In this document: positions 4,931-5,824 of the stretch, piece after piece
Layout: each line of letters opens with the position of its first letter
Numbering within the stretch: position 1 is the stretch's first letter
Source: an archaeon
GTDB taxonomy: Archaea; Nanobdellota; Nanobdellia; Woesearchaeales; GW2011-AR9
DNA length: 5,824 nucleotides
Reading direction: 5' to 3'
Assembly: GCA_020053615.1 (NCBI GenBank)
Contig: JAGVMW010000119.1
Coordinates: 1 to 5,824 of the forward strand
The notes under the pieces: model-generated
Told to the model about the DNA's origin: nothing
The model's input: the letters and a program-made list of their open reading frames with translations, nothing else
Databases searched by the model: none
Position numbers and translations under genes: made by a program

Positions 4931-5782
4931 CTAGAATTTTCTTTGAGATGCCAGAATATTAGATGTTTTTCGAGATGGTATGCCGTTTTGTATCAAGTTC
5001 AAAGATCCATTGATAATCTCGTAAAATTGATATCCATAGTCGGCAAGTAGGCTTAGACAATCTTTTGTCTGTTCCCCACCAGCTCGTCCAAGATCTCCGG
5101 CTTCCATGATAATTTCTGGTTTCTGAGAAGCTATCGTCTGTTTTCCGCCACTCAAAATATCAAATTCAGAGTTTTCTGCATCTATCTTCCAAATGTGAGT
5201 GATCAAATCATTCTTGCTTACAAACTCATCTATGGTCGTGGTTTCCACAATTAATTTTTTCCCAATAAGAGACTTTTTAGAAAAATGTGGATTTTTCAAA
5301 GTGTTCTGTCCAACATTTATTGGTCCAAAGTCCCACATTTCTTGCTTGCCTGGTTTATTTGATAAAGCTAAAATATATGTCGTCATACCCCAATTCGTTG
5401 CGTTTTTTTTCAAGACTTTATAAGTAGCTGGCACTGGTTCAAATGCAATAACTCTCCCATTTTTTCCAACCGCTTCATGTAAAAATGCACTTTTAACTCC
5501 AAATTGTGCTCCAATATCCAAAGCCAGCATTCCAGGAGCAACAACCTGATCAATAAAATCAGTCACTTCTAGTTCAAAGTCGCCCCTTAGATATGCCCAA
5601 TTAGCAACTAAGTCTGGTAAAACCACCCATGCTTTATAACCATTGGTTAATGTCGCTTGTTCACATGATGGAATACTTGACCACAGATGAAAAAGAACTT
5701 TACACACCTTTAGTGGCTGCTTACCAAATTCTTGGCGCATAAAGCTACTAAGCTTGATTCTTGTTTCTGGGGTGCTTCTCAT
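4931..5782 (-). CDS. FkbM-family SAM-dependent methyltransferase
   Basis: In this 283-residue protein, motif I is MLALDIGAQFGVKSAFL (85-101), followed by GRVIAFEPVPATYKVLKKN (109-127), the 'G.V.afEP.p....l..N' signature of FkbM methyltransferases. THIWKIDAENSEFDILSGG (195-213) matches 'd.lKiDvEG.E..vL.Ga', with D201 and E203 in place and N204 where Gly is usual. KPEIIMEAG (221-229) matches 'P.ii.E'. The first ~70 residues precede the Rossmann core and are family-variable. FkbM proteins methylate hydroxyls of sugars, polyketides or polysaccharide ends using S-adenosylmethionine in the cytoplasm. Together with the adjacent glycosyltransferases this suggests sugar O-methylation, but it is on the opposite strand in its own unit. 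It has no Shine-Dalgarno; its promoter ends 8 nt before the ATG. Confidence 0.9.
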   Translation of the reverse strand: MRSTPETRIKLSSFMRQEFGKQPLKVCKVLFHLWSSIPSCEQATLTNGYKAWVVLPDLVANWAYLRGDFELEVTDFIDQVVAPGMLALDIGAQFGVKSAFLHEAVGKNGRVIAFEPVPATYKVLKKNATNWGMTTYILALSNKPGKQEMWDFGPINVGQNTLKNPHFSKKSLIGKKLIVETTTIDEFVSKNDLITHIWKIDAENSEFDILSGGKQTIASQKPEIIMEAGDLGRAGGEQTKDCLSLLADYGYQFYEIINGSLNLIQNGIPSRKTSNILASQRKF

Positions 5783-5790
5783 TCAGATAC

Positions 5791-5819
5791 ATTATACTAT
5801 AGGATTTCAGAACTCTCAA
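5791..5819 (-). promoter_or_regulatory. Promoter of the FkbM methyltransferase gene
   Basis: On the minus strand: -35 TTGAGA (5819-5814, one mismatch from TTGACA), exactly 17 nt, then -10 TATAAT (5796-5791, perfect). The ATG at 5782 begins 9 bases past the -10, so transcription should start at or within about 2 nt of the start codon. This is the best-matching promoter in the window and the firmest example of the leaderless layout. Confidence 0.65.
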
Positions 5820-5824
5820 TCAGA

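Noticed and set aside
4908..4960. Inverted repeat AATATTCT...AGAATATT (8 bp, 37-nt loop) around the convergent stops, with a nested AAAGAA/TTCTTT
   Set aside because: The arms are AT-rich, the loop is long and there is no GC stem plus U-run, so I would not call it a bidirectional terminator.
5199..5423. 74-codon plus-strand ORF inside the methyltransferase gene
   Set aside because: Antisense shadow of the FkbM gene; its Phe-rich translation comes from Lys/Glu codons on the other strand and is not a credible membrane protein.

Overview
This is a low-GC (AT-rich) bacterial window using the standard code: TGA is a stop in at least three genes. Genes are compact, intergenic gaps are short, and the content is small enzymes plus glycan-type tailoring genes. 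This is compatible with a Candidate Phyla Radiation/Patescibacteria-like genome (Saccharibacteria or Microgenomates type), but no marker gene proves the lineage. No rRNA, tRNA, CRISPR array, insertion sequence or attachment site is visible.

Layout. (a) 1-509, minus strand: a ~58-residue peptide gene lies 7 nt upstream of a gene running off the left edge. The visible 105 residues of that gene look like the N-terminal pre-ATP-grasp domain of MvdD-type peptide maturases. The pair reads as the start of a graspetide-like (omega-ester/amide) RiPP cluster and is the most interesting item here. (b) 510-747: regulatory region shared between the peptide operon and a divergent Nudix gene. It holds a candidate promoter for the peptide, a dyad over its predicted transcription start, a GC-rich 15-nt palindrome and a possible 23-residue ORF. 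(c) 748-1155, plus: Nudix hydrolase. (d) 1194-1787, minus: short-LID adenylate-kinase-family nucleotide kinase. (e) 1833-4928, plus: tightly packed three-gene operon of a GT-A-like glycosyltransferase, a GT4 (GT-B) glycosyltransferase and an MNT-type nucleotidyltransferase. (f) 4931-5782, minus: FkbM-family methyltransferase, convergent with the operon and only 2 bp from it.

How the genes may work together. Two glycosyltransferases and a methyltransferase suggest synthesis or decoration of a surface glycan or small molecule. The nucleotidyltransferase, NMP-kinase-like protein and Nudix hydrolase all handle nucleotides, but they sit in separate transcription units and need not share a pathway. 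A link between the peptide pair and the tailoring enzymes is only a possibility from proximity.

Expression. Several first-of-unit genes have a -10-like hexamer only 6-9 nt upstream of the start codon and no Shine-Dalgarno, which suggests leaderless or nearly leaderless mRNAs. The putative RiPP precursor and the operon-internal nucleotidyltransferase instead have clear Shine-Dalgarno sequences.
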